A stretch of DNA of 64,000 nucleotides from Candidatus Saccharimonadota bacterium (GTDB lineage: Bacteria; Patescibacteriota; Saccharimonadia; Saccharimonadales; Saccharimonadaceae): contig CAJPUN010000001.1 in NCBI GenBank assembly GCA_905373835.1, forward strand, positions 243,172 through 307,171. Reading direction: 5' to 3'. The stretch's first letter is position 1, and each line of letters begins with the position of its first letter. Below are positions 41,651 to 50,707 of the stretch, piece by piece. A model generated the notes under the pieces. That model worked only from the letters and a program-made list of their open reading frames with translations. It did not search any database and had not been told where the DNA came from. The position numbers and the translations under genes are program-made.

Positions 41651-41753
41651 TGAGATAATTATAGATATTGCAATTCGGGCACACACTACTTACTTATTTG
41701 CACCATCTGGCGTTCGTCGTCATGAACACAGTGCACAATTGCCCCAACTTTGC

Positions 41754-41759
41754 TATAAT
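41754..41759 (+). promoter_or_regulatory. -10 box of the 804-aa secreted protein gene
   Basis: TATAAT preceded by TGC, 7 nt before the ATG at 41767. Confidence 0.6.
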
Positions 41760-41766
41760 CATAAGC

Positions 41767-44181
41767 ATGACATTTGTACATTTTTGTCGCCAATCACTGG
41801 TGCGTGCTGGCCTGATGGGGCTGCTGTGCGCTGTGGGGGTGAGTGCGGCACTGGGCGGGCTGGCTGCAGCTCGGCCCAACAACGAGGTCGAGGCCAAGCT
41901 GCCCGAGCTCTGCCGTAGTGGTAGCCCCTGTGCAGTGGTGTGGTTTTCGCAGCCTGGCGAGCGGAATTATTATAAGTCGGGTATATCAATTGACCACAAT
42001 CAGACAGGCCTCGTCGATATTGTCATTCGTGGCTCGGGCTACTCGGGTAACCGCTCGGGCCCCTTCGACATTAGTTCGATGCACCTCGACCGCAACATGA
42101 ATTGGAACTACAACCGCAATAGCCGCATCAAGAACGTCCAGTCGAGCGTGATGTACCGTGGGCGCGTCAGTGGCCAAAACCAATACACCAGCCAGGGGGG
42201 TGAAGTGCGAGCGCAACTCGACATTGGCCAGTTTGATATCCCGGTGGGGCAGTCGCGTACGGTGGGGATTGGCCTGTATAGCTGTATCTCGACTGATGGC
42301 GGGCGTACCCTGGCTGCTAGTGAGAATATTGCCTGTGGTACGAGTGATGTGAAGGTGACGATCACGCGGCGCATCCCACCCTGGACGATCAATGGCCAAA
42401 GCTATGTGGGCAAGCAGTGGCCTGGCACGCAAAATATGCAAAAATCCGTCCGAGCCTTTCCGGGTGAACAAATCTACTGGGCGCATGATCTCCGCAATAA
42501 TGGTCCCAACAGTGCAACCGTGTCCGTGGGGATGGATGGTACTGGCTTTGCTAATAATTACAGTGGTGGGCATAGCCTCGCGCGCAATGTGACGGGCCAG
42601 TCTGGACAGCTCTTTTATACGGTGTATCCAAGCGGTGGCACGACCGACCGCTTCACGAGTTATCGCATCCAAACGAGCGACGTTGGCCGCACACTCTGCC
42701 AACGGATATCGTGGTCACCTGGCATTGCTGGTGACCCAGCGTGGCGGCGCAGCGACCCAGCGTGTGCTAGTGTGCACTCAGACTTTGAGCTCTATCCATC
42801 GGCCACAATTGATGGCAAGAAGCTTGCGACGCTGGAGGGTGGGAATATTGCGCCCAGCCGGATTGACGAATCCATCCACAACACTGGTGCAAGCCTCGAC
42901 AAAGACCGGAGCGAGAGCGAAGCCGCGGCCTACCAGTTTATCGTGCGAGGGCAGCACCGCCAGCAGTTCCTTGGCAGCTTGAGCAGCATCTTCGACCGTG
43001 GGGCAGCAGTGGGCTATCCCTATGCTCTGGGTAGCTACAGTGGCAGTGACACAGCGTGCACCTGGCTGCGCGGCAAGCAGCCGATCGACTGCACCAGCGA
43101 GCCCACCTTTCGTGAGAACAAAAAATATCTCGACAGCCACACGCGCCTGAATGACACCAAAGATATCAACGCTGCCGATGCCAAGGTAGGGGATATGATC
43201 TGCCGCATCGTTGCTATCAAAGATTATAATTATAAACACACCGACGGCAATGAGCGTCGTATTTCCTCACCTGCCTGTGTAACGGTGACGAAGCTACCAT
43301 GGGTGCAGATTTGGGGTGGCGACTTGCGCGTCGGCAACGGCATTGGTGCGGCGAGTGGTAATGGCGATGCACAAATCGTTACTCTCAAGACGACCAAAGA
43401 TGGCAATATGTATGGCAGTTGGGCTGAGTATGGCATGATGGCACCGCAAAATGGCGGCAAAATCCTATCAGCCACTGGTGGTGTATTATCTGGCCGGCGG
43501 GGGTATGGTGGTGATTATGACCGCTCGAAGGATAGCCTTGCCTTTGCTAATACCGCTACACCAGCTGGCCGCTGGGCACCGCCGAGCAATGTGAAGGTAC
43601 CAAGCTTTGGCCGGGGTACAGCGGCTGGTACATCGATTGATGTCGGAAGCTTTGCTGGCCACAATGTGCGTACCGTCAATGGCGATGCCACCATCCACGG
43701 TACGCTGCCAGGTAGTAGCACACTGGTGGTGGAAGCAAGCGGCACAGTGACGATTGATGGTGACCTCAAGTATGGTGCCACTACAGTAGATGATGCCACC
43801 AAGCTTTCGCAGCTCGTCATTAAGGCTAAGAATATCGTTGTTCGGCATAATGTTAAAGAAGTGAATGCCTGGCTGATTGCTCAGCCAACCGGTGGCAGCG
43901 GGGGAGTCATCTCTACCTGCGACGAGATCCGTCACGTTGGTGCGTATTTCAATGGCCTTACCGCTGAGACCTGCAAAGAAAAGCTCACCATCAACGGTAC
44001 CATCATGGCGCGCCAGCTCCAACTGCGCCGCACCTTTGGTGCTGAGAAGGATAACCTTGCCGAAGCTGCTGAGGTACTCAACCAACGTGCCGATGTCTTT
44101 ATGTGGGGCTCGCGTTACAACAAAAACAACGACCTGCCCATCACCACCGCCACCACAACAGAAGCCGCACCGCGGTTTTAG
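41767..44181 (+). CDS. Large secreted surface protein, 804 aa
   Basis: The start is ATG 41767, 7 nt after an extended -10 box; the upstream frame to 41668 crosses the promoter. A signal peptide is clear (LVRAGLMGLLCAVGVSAALG, cleavage near LAAA). The mature protein is Gly/Ser/Asn-rich with paired cysteines, consistent with extracellular beta domains. It includes a region resembling surface repeat domains (HDLRNNGPNSATVSVGMDG). The last 160 residues look like a beta-solenoid (VNGDATIHGTLPGSSTLVVE, GTVTIDGDLKYG, LTINGTIMARQLQLRRTFGA). No C-terminal anchor is seen. It may be a cell-surface or pilus-associated adhesin; function not known. Confidence 0.75.
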   Translation: MTFVHFCRQSLVRAGLMGLLCAVGVSAALGGLAAARPNNEVEAKLPELCRSGSPCAVVWFSQPGERNYYKSGISIDHNQTGLVDIVIRGSGYSGNRSGPFDISSMHLDRNMNWNYNRNSRIKNVQSSVMYRGRVSGQNQYTSQGGEVRAQLDIGQFDIPVGQSRTVGIGLYSCISTDGGRTLAASENIACGTSDVKVTITRRIPPWTINGQSYVGKQWPGTQNMQKSVRAFPGEQIYWAHDLRNNGPNSATVSVGMDGTGFANNYSGGHSLARNVTGQSGQLFYTVYPSGGTTDRFTSYRIQTSDVGRTLCQRISWSPGIAGDPAWRRSDPACASVHSDFELYPSATIDGKKLATLEGGNIAPSRIDESIHNTGASLDKDRSESEAAAYQFIVRGQHRQQFLGSLSSIFDRGAAVGYPYALGSYSGSDTACTWLRGKQPIDCTSEPTFRENKKYLDSHTRLNDTKDINAADAKVGDMICRIVAIKDYNYKHTDGNERRISSPACVTVTKLPWVQIWGGDLRVGNGIGAASGNGDAQIVTLKTTKDGNMYGSWAEYGMMAPQNGGKILSATGGVLSGRRGYGGDYDRSKDSLAFANTATPAGRWAPPSNVKVPSFGRGTAAGTSIDVGSFAGHNVRTVNGDATIHGTLPGSSTLVVEASGTVTIDGDLKYGATTVDDATKLSQLVIKAKNIVVRHNVKEVNAWLIAQPTGGSGGVISTCDEIRHVGAYFNGLTAETCKEKLTINGTIMARQLQLRRTFGAEKDNLAEAAEVLNQRADVFMWGSRYNKNNDLPITTATTTEAAPRF

Positions 44182-44207
44182 CTATGATAATTAGCTACAG
44201 GCTACAA

Positions 44208-44240
44208 GAAAAGGAGCAGGCTAGGAGCCGCTCCTTTATT
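44208..44240. terminator. Bidirectional terminator
   Basis: AAAGGAGC pairs with GCTCCTTT between two convergent genes. Confidence 0.7.
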
Positions 44241-44279
44241 GCAGTAGAAGATACCAGACTCAATATAGCAAAGCGTGAG

Positions 44280-45047
44280 CTATAGTTGCTCCAACTCCTG
44301 GCCGGGCCGGTTCTTGGCATCTTTTAGCTTTTGGCGTATCGCTGCTGGATCGAAGTTATCAGTGAATCCCATGATCATGTCGGTTATATCGGTATAGGAC
44401 TCGACATCTGGCTCATTTGTTGAAGCACGAAGGCCAGTTGGTGATGACTCGTCGAGCTTCAGAGTAAGCAGTTTCGAGTGACCGTACTCCGATCCTGGGT
44501 GTCTACTACCAGAAGTTGAGCGAGTGTCTAGATTGACAAGGTCGGGTAAATACATAATAGTCAGTGCGTCAGAACCATAGCCTGTTGGAATCAAGTTTCC
44601 CTCACAGCTTTTCGTTGGCACCCAGACAACATTTTGGTCGTAATACGATACTTCTTTGTCCTCAAATACTACACCATTTGGCCCAATCGAGACAAGCGAC
44701 TGCTGTGTAATTGTCTCGTCCTTCTCGAGTTGTCCGCGTGAGAAAGGATAATCTCTTGGATGAGTAATCTTGTTGCCCTGTTCTAGATAAGCATAGAGCC
44801 ATAGTGCGTATAGGTCGGGCGATGCAGGGTATGCCCCAGAACGCTCCAGGAATTCTCTGCGCATTTCCCGAGAGAGCTGAGCCTCGCGCTCATATTTGAG
44901 CATTTCTTTCTCGCGTATACGTCGCTCCTCTGCAAGTCGATCTGCCGCAGCCGCAAGCGCTCGCCGTGTCCGGCCACCGCGTGGCGTATCACTTAATTCA
45001 TGGGGGGTGGTATTTGGTTCTCGAGAGGACCGATCAAAGAATTTCAT
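44280..45047 (-). CDS. Unknown protein, 255 aa
   Basis: Not recognised. ATG 45047 is preceded by GAGG, while an in-frame ATG at 45086 lies before the promoter region (TTGACT about 17 nt from TATATA). The N-terminal 80 residues are basic and helical (RRALAAAADRLAEERRIREK). The remainder is globular with YYDQNVVWVPTKSCEG and ALTIMYLPDLVNLDT. No signal peptide. It stands between the secreted-protein gene and the pilus operon but points the other way. Confidence 0.6.
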   Translation of the reverse strand: MKFFDRSSREPNTTPHELSDTPRGGRTRRALAAAADRLAEERRIREKEMLKYEREAQLSREMRREFLERSGAYPASPDLYALWLYAYLEQGNKITHPRDYPFSRGQLEKDETITQQSLVSIGPNGVVFEDKEVSYYDQNVVWVPTKSCEGNLIPTGYGSDALTIMYLPDLVNLDTRSTSGSRHPGSEYGHSKLLTLKLDESSPTGLRASTNEPDVESYTDITDMIMGFTDNFDPAAIRQKLKDAKNRPGQELEQL

Positions 45048-45137
45048 AATAACCTCATATATATCAGACAATGATGAAAAAGTCAATTGCTGATATTTCC
45101 CCCATCAACCCCCTTGCCTAAACCAATGTCGCTTATG

Positions 45138-45143
45138 TATAAT
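45138..45143 (+). promoter_or_regulatory. -10 box of the pilMNO operon
   Basis: TATAAT, 8 nt before ATG 45152. An ATG at 45146 is only 2 nt away and would lie upstream of the expected transcription start. Confidence 0.6.
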
Positions 45144-45151
45144 AGATGAGT

Positions 45152-46204
45152 ATGAAGTTTCAAAAAGGGTCGGGCGATTTCTTTGCACTCGATATCGGCA
45201 CCAATGCCGTGCGGGTTTTGCAGCTAGCACCAGCTGGCGACGAGTGGGAGCTCGTGGCACATGGCTATGCGCCCGTTGACCGTCGTATTACTAGCAGCGA
45301 TGCACCAGAGTCGCGCCGCCGCCTGGGCGAAGTTATTATGACTGCCGTGGGCCAGAGTGGCATCAAGACGAAGAATGTTGCGATTGGCCTACCTTCCAAC
45401 AAGACCTTTACAACAGTGGTCGATGTGCCGCAAGTTTCCGATGCCGAGCTGCGTGCCACGATGAAATACCAAATTGACCAATATGTGCCGATGGCGGACG
45501 ACGCTAAGGTAGATTGGGTGCTGCTTGGGCCATCGCTCCATGCGAGCGATCAGCAAGAGGTGCTGATTAGCAGTGTATCGAAGGGGTATAGTGAGGATCA
45601 GCTTGAGTTTATCGAGGGCCTGGGGCTGAATGTGATTGCTATCGAGCCCGACCCAATCGCCATGGTGCGGGCCTTTGCGCCGCCTCAGCAAGCGGCAAAT
45701 GGTGCCGCAGTGATGCTCATCGACATTGGTGAACTCTCGACTGACCTCGCCATTATCTACGGTGGGGCACCGCGCCTTGTTCGGACTATTCCGTCTGGTG
45801 TCAGCAGCTTCGTCAAGTCGGCAGTGCAAAACCTCAGCGTTCAGGAGGACCAAGCTCGGCAGTTCATTCTCAAGTTTGGTCTGGCGGAGGATAAGCTCGA
45901 TGGGCAAGTGGTGCGTGCTATTGAGGGTGCGCTGGATAACTTTGCGAGCGAGCTTATCAAATCGATCAAATTCTTCCAGACGCGCTACGCCAGTGCCCAG
46001 GTGTCGAGCATTACGCTGACGGGCTTTGGCGAGATGATCCCGCATCTCAGCGAATATGTTGCGGCCAAGGTAGAGGTCTCGACCGCCCCGGGTAACCCCT
46101 GGCATGGTATCCATATGCCGCAGACGAGCCAAGAGCAATTGGCTAACGTCGCACCAGAGTTCGCCACAGCCGTCGGCCTCGCAAAACGGAGGAACGACGC
46201 ATGA
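45152..46204 (+). CDS. pilM: Type IV pilus assembly protein PilM
   Basis: 350 residues. Actin-like ATPase fold: DFFALDIGTNAVRVLQLAP at the start (phosphate 1), KNVAIGLPSNKTFTTVVDVP, AVMLIDIGELSTDLAII (phosphate 2) and a C-terminal SSITLTGFGEMIPHL. PilM is a cytoplasmic ring component that binds the N-terminus of PilN. It is the first gene of an operon with pilN (ATGA overlap), pilO, a small membrane protein, pilB, pilT and pilC. The start follows a TATAAT box by 8 nt. Confidence 0.93.
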   Translation: MKFQKGSGDFFALDIGTNAVRVLQLAPAGDEWELVAHGYAPVDRRITSSDAPESRRRLGEVIMTAVGQSGIKTKNVAIGLPSNKTFTTVVDVPQVSDAELRATMKYQIDQYVPMADDAKVDWVLLGPSLHASDQQEVLISSVSKGYSEDQLEFIEGLGLNVIAIEPDPIAMVRAFAPPQQAANGAAVMLIDIGELSTDLAIIYGGAPRLVRTIPSGVSSFVKSAVQNLSVQEDQARQFILKFGLAEDKLDGQVVRAIEGALDNFASELIKSIKFFQTRYASAQVSSITLTGFGEMIPHLSEYVAAKVEVSTAPGNPWHGIHMPQTSQEQLANVAPEFATAVGLAKRRNDA

Positions 46205-46926
46205 TAGAGATCAACCTCATCCCTGATGTCAAGCGCGAATACCTGCATGCCCAGCGCATGCGCAATGGTGTGATATCGCTTTCCATTCTCGTGAGCATCA
46301 TCGCTGGCGCAGCGGTGGCGCTGCTGGTGGTGTATGTTGGTACGCAGAGTGCCCGCGAGTGGTTGACCGACAACGAGATCAAAGACCAGTACGGCAAGAT
46401 TAGTAGTGTTAAAGATGCCAATCAGATTGTCACCATCCAAAACCAACTAGCTCAGCTCTCCTCGATGCACAAGGACAAGAGTATCGACTCGCGTATCTTC
46501 GATGTGCTCAGTGCCATCAACCCTGCTGCGCCCAATGATGTGAAGATGTCGACCGTCAGCCTCGATCCGTCTGAGACGAAGCTCTCTATTGAGGGGTCGG
46601 CAGCCAACAGCTTTGAGGCGACAGACAAACTCAAGAAAATGATCCTCAACACCAAGCTGAGCTACACCGATGGCGATAACCGTGTCCAGACCGTCAAGCT
46701 GGCTGACGATGTCACCGTGAGTGATACCAGCTATGGCGAGGACGCCAGTGGAGCTAAGGTGCTGCGCTTCAAGCTGACCTTTACCTACCCCAAGGAACTT
46801 CTCGCTAATAGCTCTAAGAACCTGCGCATTGAAGCCCCAACTGGTAGTACTAATGTGACCGACTCGCGCTTGCATGTGCCCGATAGCCTCTTTACGCCCA
46901 AGGCGACCAACAAGGAGAAGAACTAA
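46201..46926 (+). CDS. pilN: Type IV pilus assembly protein PilN
   Basis: 241 residues. The extreme N-terminus MIEINLIPDVKREYL is the PilN motif that docks on PilM. One membrane helix follows (ISLSILVSIIAGAAVALLVVY, about 24-45), then a coiled-coil and ferredoxin-like extracytoplasmic domain (STVSLDPSETKLSIEGSAAN). It overlaps pilM by four bases and is followed directly by pilO. PilN and PilO form the inner-membrane alignment complex. Confidence 0.9.
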   Translation: MIEINLIPDVKREYLHAQRMRNGVISLSILVSIIAGAAVALLVVYVGTQSAREWLTDNEIKDQYGKISSVKDANQIVTIQNQLAQLSSMHKDKSIDSRIFDVLSAINPAAPNDVKMSTVSLDPSETKLSIEGSAANSFEATDKLKKMILNTKLSYTDGDNRVQTVKLADDVTVSDTSYGEDASGAKVLRFKLTFTYPKELLANSSKNLRIEAPTGSTNVTDSRLHVPDSLFTPKATNKEKN

Positions 46927-47610
46927 ATGAGTAAGAAAGACGCCGCCATCCACAAGCGCCAACAGATCGAGCAATCCAGCCGAGTGATGTTCCTCTGGGT
47001 GGCTGGAGCCTCAGTAATTGTGGGTTTCGCACTGGTGATATCGTGGTTTTTGGTGCAGCAAATTATCTTCAAGGAGCGGGTGCTTGGCGAGAAAAATAAC
47101 ACTGCTGCCGTACTCAAGAACAACAACGACGCAGTCGAGAAGCTACGCGGCGAGCTGAAGGTACTGGAGACCAACTCACACCTCAATGCCAGCCGCATCA
47201 ACAACGATGAGAAGGCTCTCCAGGTGGTGCTTGATGCTTTGCCAGCGGAGGATAACGCGCTCGCGTTGGGGGCTTCGCTCCAGTCTAAGCTGGTCAATGG
47301 TGTGGCAGGAGTGTCACTTGATTCGCTTAATATCGACCAAACGGATGACAGCGAGTCGTCTGGCAGTACTGGTGCAGCCGCTAGCAATGGCAACTTGCAG
47401 TCCATCCACTTCACTATGGAGGTATCGGCCAGTAACCCCAATGCTCTGCGCGAGCTTTTGCAGCGCTTCGAGCGCTCCATCCGCGTGATCGAGATTGACC
47501 GCATGACCATTGAGCGGACCGACAGCAAAGTCGCCATGAAGATCTCGGCCCACGCCTACTACTCACCAGCCAAAACCATCGAGCTAAAGAAAAAGGACAT
47601 CAAACCATGA
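46927..47610 (+). CDS. pilO: Type IV pilus assembly protein PilO-like
   Basis: 227 residues. Short cytoplasmic tail, one membrane helix (VMFLWVAGASVIVGFALVIS), a coiled coil (LKNNNDAVEKLRGELKVLE), and an extracytoplasmic domain containing IHFTMEVSASNPNALRELLQRFE, the ferredoxin-like pattern of PilO. Position after pilN supports the call. It starts one base after the pilN stop and overlaps the next small gene by four bases. Confidence 0.85.
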   Translation: MSKKDAAIHKRQQIEQSSRVMFLWVAGASVIVGFALVISWFLVQQIIFKERVLGEKNNTAAVLKNNNDAVEKLRGELKVLETNSHLNASRINNDEKALQVVLDALPAEDNALALGASLQSKLVNGVAGVSLDSLNIDQTDDSESSGSTGAAASNGNLQSIHFTMEVSASNPNALRELLQRFERSIRVIEIDRMTIERTDSKVAMKISAHAYYSPAKTIELKKKDIKP

Positions 47611-47837
47611 AGAAGACCGACATCGCAATGATTATCTTGATCGCTAGTATATCAGTAGTGGTGGCGTTTTTTGTGGCGAGCAGTATCCCATTCTTGCAAA
47701 TGCCGCAGCGTGGCACCAAGGTAGAGACAGTCGAGAAGCTCTCGAATACGATTGATGAGCCAGACAGTGCAGTGTTTAATAAGGAGGCGATCAACCCAGC
47801 GGTCGAAACGATCATTGGGCAATCGCAGCAGAAATAA
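47607..47837 (+). CDS. Small membrane protein of the pilus operon, 76 aa
   Basis: One N-terminal membrane helix (IAMIILIASISVVVAFFVAS) followed by about 50 polar residues outside the cell. No family recognised; position between pilO and pilB suggests a reduced PilP-like or lineage-specific part of the pilus machine. There is no lipobox and no secretin gene in the window, which fits a cell without a Gram-negative outer membrane. ATGA overlap with pilO. Confidence 0.7.
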   Translation: MKKTDIAMIILIASISVVVAFFVASSIPFLQMPQRGTKVETVEKLSNTIDEPDSAVFNKEAINPAVETIIGQSQQK

Positions 47838-47849
47838 CAGAGGTAGCGT

Positions 47850-49613
47850 GTGGCACTGATGACAAGTGATATGCAAGAAAAACTCACTACACTCCTTGTT
47901 GACGAAGGACTGATCACGCGCCAACGCCTTGATGATGCTACTAAGCTGGCGCGCGAAAGTGGCCGACCATTGTTGACTGTGCTAACTGATGAGTCAGCGA
48001 TCGATAACGAGCTACTTACCCGAGCGATTGCCCATGTGTCGGGTGTGCCGTATGTCAATCTCACTAATACAATTGTTGACCAAGACATCCTCACGCTTTT
48101 GCCATCGGATATTGCCGAGCGTTTCATGGCAGTGCCGCTGGCCGAGGTGCAGAACCGCTTGGCGGTGGCGATGATTGATGCCAACAACGTCCAGGCGGTC
48201 GACTACCTTGCCAACCGCGTGCAGCGCCCACTCAAGGTCTTTATGGCGTCGGAAGCTGGAGTGCGCCATGTGCTCGAGCAATACCGCACCGACCTCAGTA
48301 GTGTGAACGTAGCCGCCCAAGTGTCGCAGGCCGAAGCAGCGGCCGAAGCTCGGGGCGATATCAAGACGATCGTCCAAGATTCGCCAATTAGCCGCGCCCT
48401 CAGCACCATTCTCGAATACGCCGTAAAGAGCCGTGCGAGCGATATCCACATTGAGCCGCTGGAGAAGTCGCTCAAGATCCGCTGCCGCGTCGATGGTGTG
48501 CTGCGCGAAGTTATGCAACTACCCAAGAGCATCGAGCCAGCACTGGTGAGCCGGATCAAGATCCTGTCTGAGCTGAAGATCGATGAGCACCGTATCCCGC
48601 AGGATGGGCAGTTTGCCGTGAAGGTGGCAGATAAGGAAGTTGACCTCCGTATTGCCATTAGCCCAGTGGTGTGGGGCGAGCAGGTGGTGATCCGCTTGCT
48701 GGATAAGACTGGCACATCCTTCGAACTCGAGCAGATGGGCTATGCTGGGCGCGCCCTTCGGCTGATTCGCCAGGGGATCCACCGCCCCAATGGGATGATT
48801 CTCACCAGTGGCCCGACCGGTAGCGGTAAGTCGACCAGCCTCTATGCACTGATTAAAGAAATCAAGGACGATACCATCAACATCGTCACATTGGAAGACC
48901 CGGTGGAATACAAAATGGAGGGAGTCAACCAGATCCAAGTCAATAGCGACGTTGGCCTCACCTTTGCCAATGGTCTGCGCAGTATTCTCCGCCAAGACCC
49001 CGATGTGGTGATGGTGGGGGAGATCCGCGACAACGAGACGGCCAATCTCGCCGTCCAGGCAGCACTGACGGGCCACCTTGTCTTTAGTACGCTTCACACC
49101 AACTCGGCAGCGGGGGTGTTGCCGCGCTTGCTCGATATGCATATTGAGCCATTCCTCATCGCTAGCACCGTTAATACCATCATTGGCCAGCGCTTAGTAC
49201 GCCGCATTGGGCCGCAGCACGAGAATTATTGGTCTAACCCGCTCGAGACAGAGATGATCCTCAGCACTGTCGGGCACCTCTTGCCCAAGACCAAGGCAGA
49301 AGCAGCCAAAATCTCGGCCGACCTTGGCTATACCGACTTGCCGCTAGCTGGCCAAAAATCCTACCGCCTAGTGCGGGGGCGCGACACGGCCAACACACCA
49401 CGGGGCTACAGCGGCCGAGCCGGACTCTTTGAGGTGATGGAAGTGACAGAGGAGATCCAGCAGCTCATTACTGCTCGAGCGTCGAGTACCGAGATCCAGA
49501 AGAAAGCCATTGAGCAAGGGATGATCACGATGCGCCAAGATGGCTACCTCAAGGCGCTGCAAGGGATTACCACCCTGGAGGAAGTCAACCGTGTCACATC
49601 AGACATAGCATAA
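47850..49613 (+). CDS. pilB: Type IV pilus extension ATPase PilB (zinc cysteines absent)
   Basis: 587 residues from GTG 47850, 5 nt after AGAGGT; ATG 47859 is an alternative. It has an N-terminal GspE/MshE-like domain (VSGVPYVNLTNTIVD), a linker, then the ATPase with DIHIEPLEKSLKIRCRVDG, Walker A GPTGSGKSTSLYAL, Asp box TLEDPVEY, Walker B RQDPDVVMVGEIRD and His box TGHLVFSTLHTN. It powers pilus extension. The usual CxxC...CxxC zinc site between LVRRI and GYSGRAGLFEVM is gone; these positions read GPQH and RDTANTP. Confidence 0.95.
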   Translation: MALMTSDMQEKLTTLLVDEGLITRQRLDDATKLARESGRPLLTVLTDESAIDNELLTRAIAHVSGVPYVNLTNTIVDQDILTLLPSDIAERFMAVPLAEVQNRLAVAMIDANNVQAVDYLANRVQRPLKVFMASEAGVRHVLEQYRTDLSSVNVAAQVSQAEAAAEARGDIKTIVQDSPISRALSTILEYAVKSRASDIHIEPLEKSLKIRCRVDGVLREVMQLPKSIEPALVSRIKILSELKIDEHRIPQDGQFAVKVADKEVDLRIAISPVVWGEQVVIRLLDKTGTSFELEQMGYAGRALRLIRQGIHRPNGMILTSGPTGSGKSTSLYALIKEIKDDTINIVTLEDPVEYKMEGVNQIQVNSDVGLTFANGLRSILRQDPDVVMVGEIRDNETANLAVQAALTGHLVFSTLHTNSAAGVLPRLLDMHIEPFLIASTVNTIIGQRLVRRIGPQHENYWSNPLETEMILSTVGHLLPKTKAEAAKISADLGYTDLPLAGQKSYRLVRGRDTANTPRGYSGRAGLFEVMEVTEEIQQLITARASSTEIQKKAIEQGMITMRQDGYLKALQGITTLEEVNRVTSDIA

Positions 49614-49633
49614 GAAAGGAACCAATAACTACC

Positions 49634-50704
49634 ATGGAAAATAGAGAATTACGCATAGAAGTCCTGCTCGAGGATGTGGTGCGCCGCCGCGCCTCAGACT
49701 TGCATATTCAGGTGGGGCTACCCCCCATGCTGCGCATCGATGGCGCGCTGACCCCTGTGGCGGGCTTTGGCCCACTGGACGAAGCACAGGTGGAGCGGCT
49801 TGTTTTTGCCATTCTCGACCAAGACCAGCAGCAGGTGCTGATGAAAGATAAAGAGTTCGACTTTAGCTTTGCCTTTGGTAATCTTGGGCGCTTCCGGGTT
49901 AATGCCTTTCATGAGCGGGGCAACTTGGCGGCTGCGCTGCGTTTGATCCCGAATGAGATAAAATCTGTGACCGAGCTTGGTATGCCGCCCGTCGTCATGA
50001 CTTTTGCTGACTTCCCGCGCGGCCTGGTGCTGGTGACGGGCCCGACCGGTAGTGGTAAGTCTACCACGCTGGCTGCTTTGATTGATAAGATCAACACTGA
50101 GAAGTCGCACCACATCATCACCATCGAAGACCCGATCGAGTTTACTCACAAGAGTAAGCGCTCGGTGGTCGTGCAGCGCGAAGTGCACTACGACACCTAC
50201 TCCTTTAGCGCCGCGCTGCGCTCTAGCCTGCGCCAAGACCCAGACGTGGTGCTGATTGGTGAGATGCGCGATCTTGAGACGATTAGTGCTGCCATCACCA
50301 TTGCCGAGACAGGCCACTTGGTGTTTGCTACCTTGCACACCAACAGTGCAGCGCAGAGTATCGACCGCATGATCGACGTCTTCCCGCCGCACCAGCAGCC
50401 GCAGATTCGGGCTCAGCTGGCCAATATCTTGATGGCGATCTGTAGCCAGCGCCTGGTGCCAGCCATTGGTGGTGGACGAGTGGTGGCGGCTGAGGTCTTG
50501 GTGGCCAACCCAGCGGTGCGCAACGTCATCCGCGAGGGCAAGAGCCACCAGCTCGATGCCATCATCCAGACTGGGGCAGACCAAGGTATGCAGACGATGG
50601 ATCGCACACTGGTGAGCCTGGTCCAGAGTGGCACCGTGACGTACGACAGCGCCCGCGAGTTTGCGGTTGACCTCACCGAATTTGAGCGCTTAATGAGAGG
50701 ATAA
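49634..50704 (+). CDS. pilT: Type IV pilus retraction ATPase PilT
   Basis: 356 residues, typical PilT length, lacking the long N-terminal domain of PilB. Motifs: RASDLHIQVGLPPMLRIDG, Walker A GPTGSGKSTTLAAL, Asp box TIEDPIEF, RQDPDVVLIGEMRD, AETGHLVFATLHTN and AQSIDRMIDVFPPHQQPQ. Retraction gives twitching, adhesion force or DNA uptake. A GAAAGGA site lies upstream. It follows pilB by 20 nt and is followed at once by pilC. Confidence 0.95.
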   Translation: MENRELRIEVLLEDVVRRRASDLHIQVGLPPMLRIDGALTPVAGFGPLDEAQVERLVFAILDQDQQQVLMKDKEFDFSFAFGNLGRFRVNAFHERGNLAAALRLIPNEIKSVTELGMPPVVMTFADFPRGLVLVTGPTGSGKSTTLAALIDKINTEKSHHIITIEDPIEFTHKSKRSVVVQREVHYDTYSFSAALRSSLRQDPDVVLIGEMRDLETISAAITIAETGHLVFATLHTNSAAQSIDRMIDVFPPHQQPQIRAQLANILMAICSQRLVPAIGGGRVVAAEVLVANPAVRNVIREGKSHQLDAIIQTGADQGMQTMDRTLVSLVQSGTVTYDSAREFAVDLTEFERLMRG

Positions 50705-50707
50705 TCA

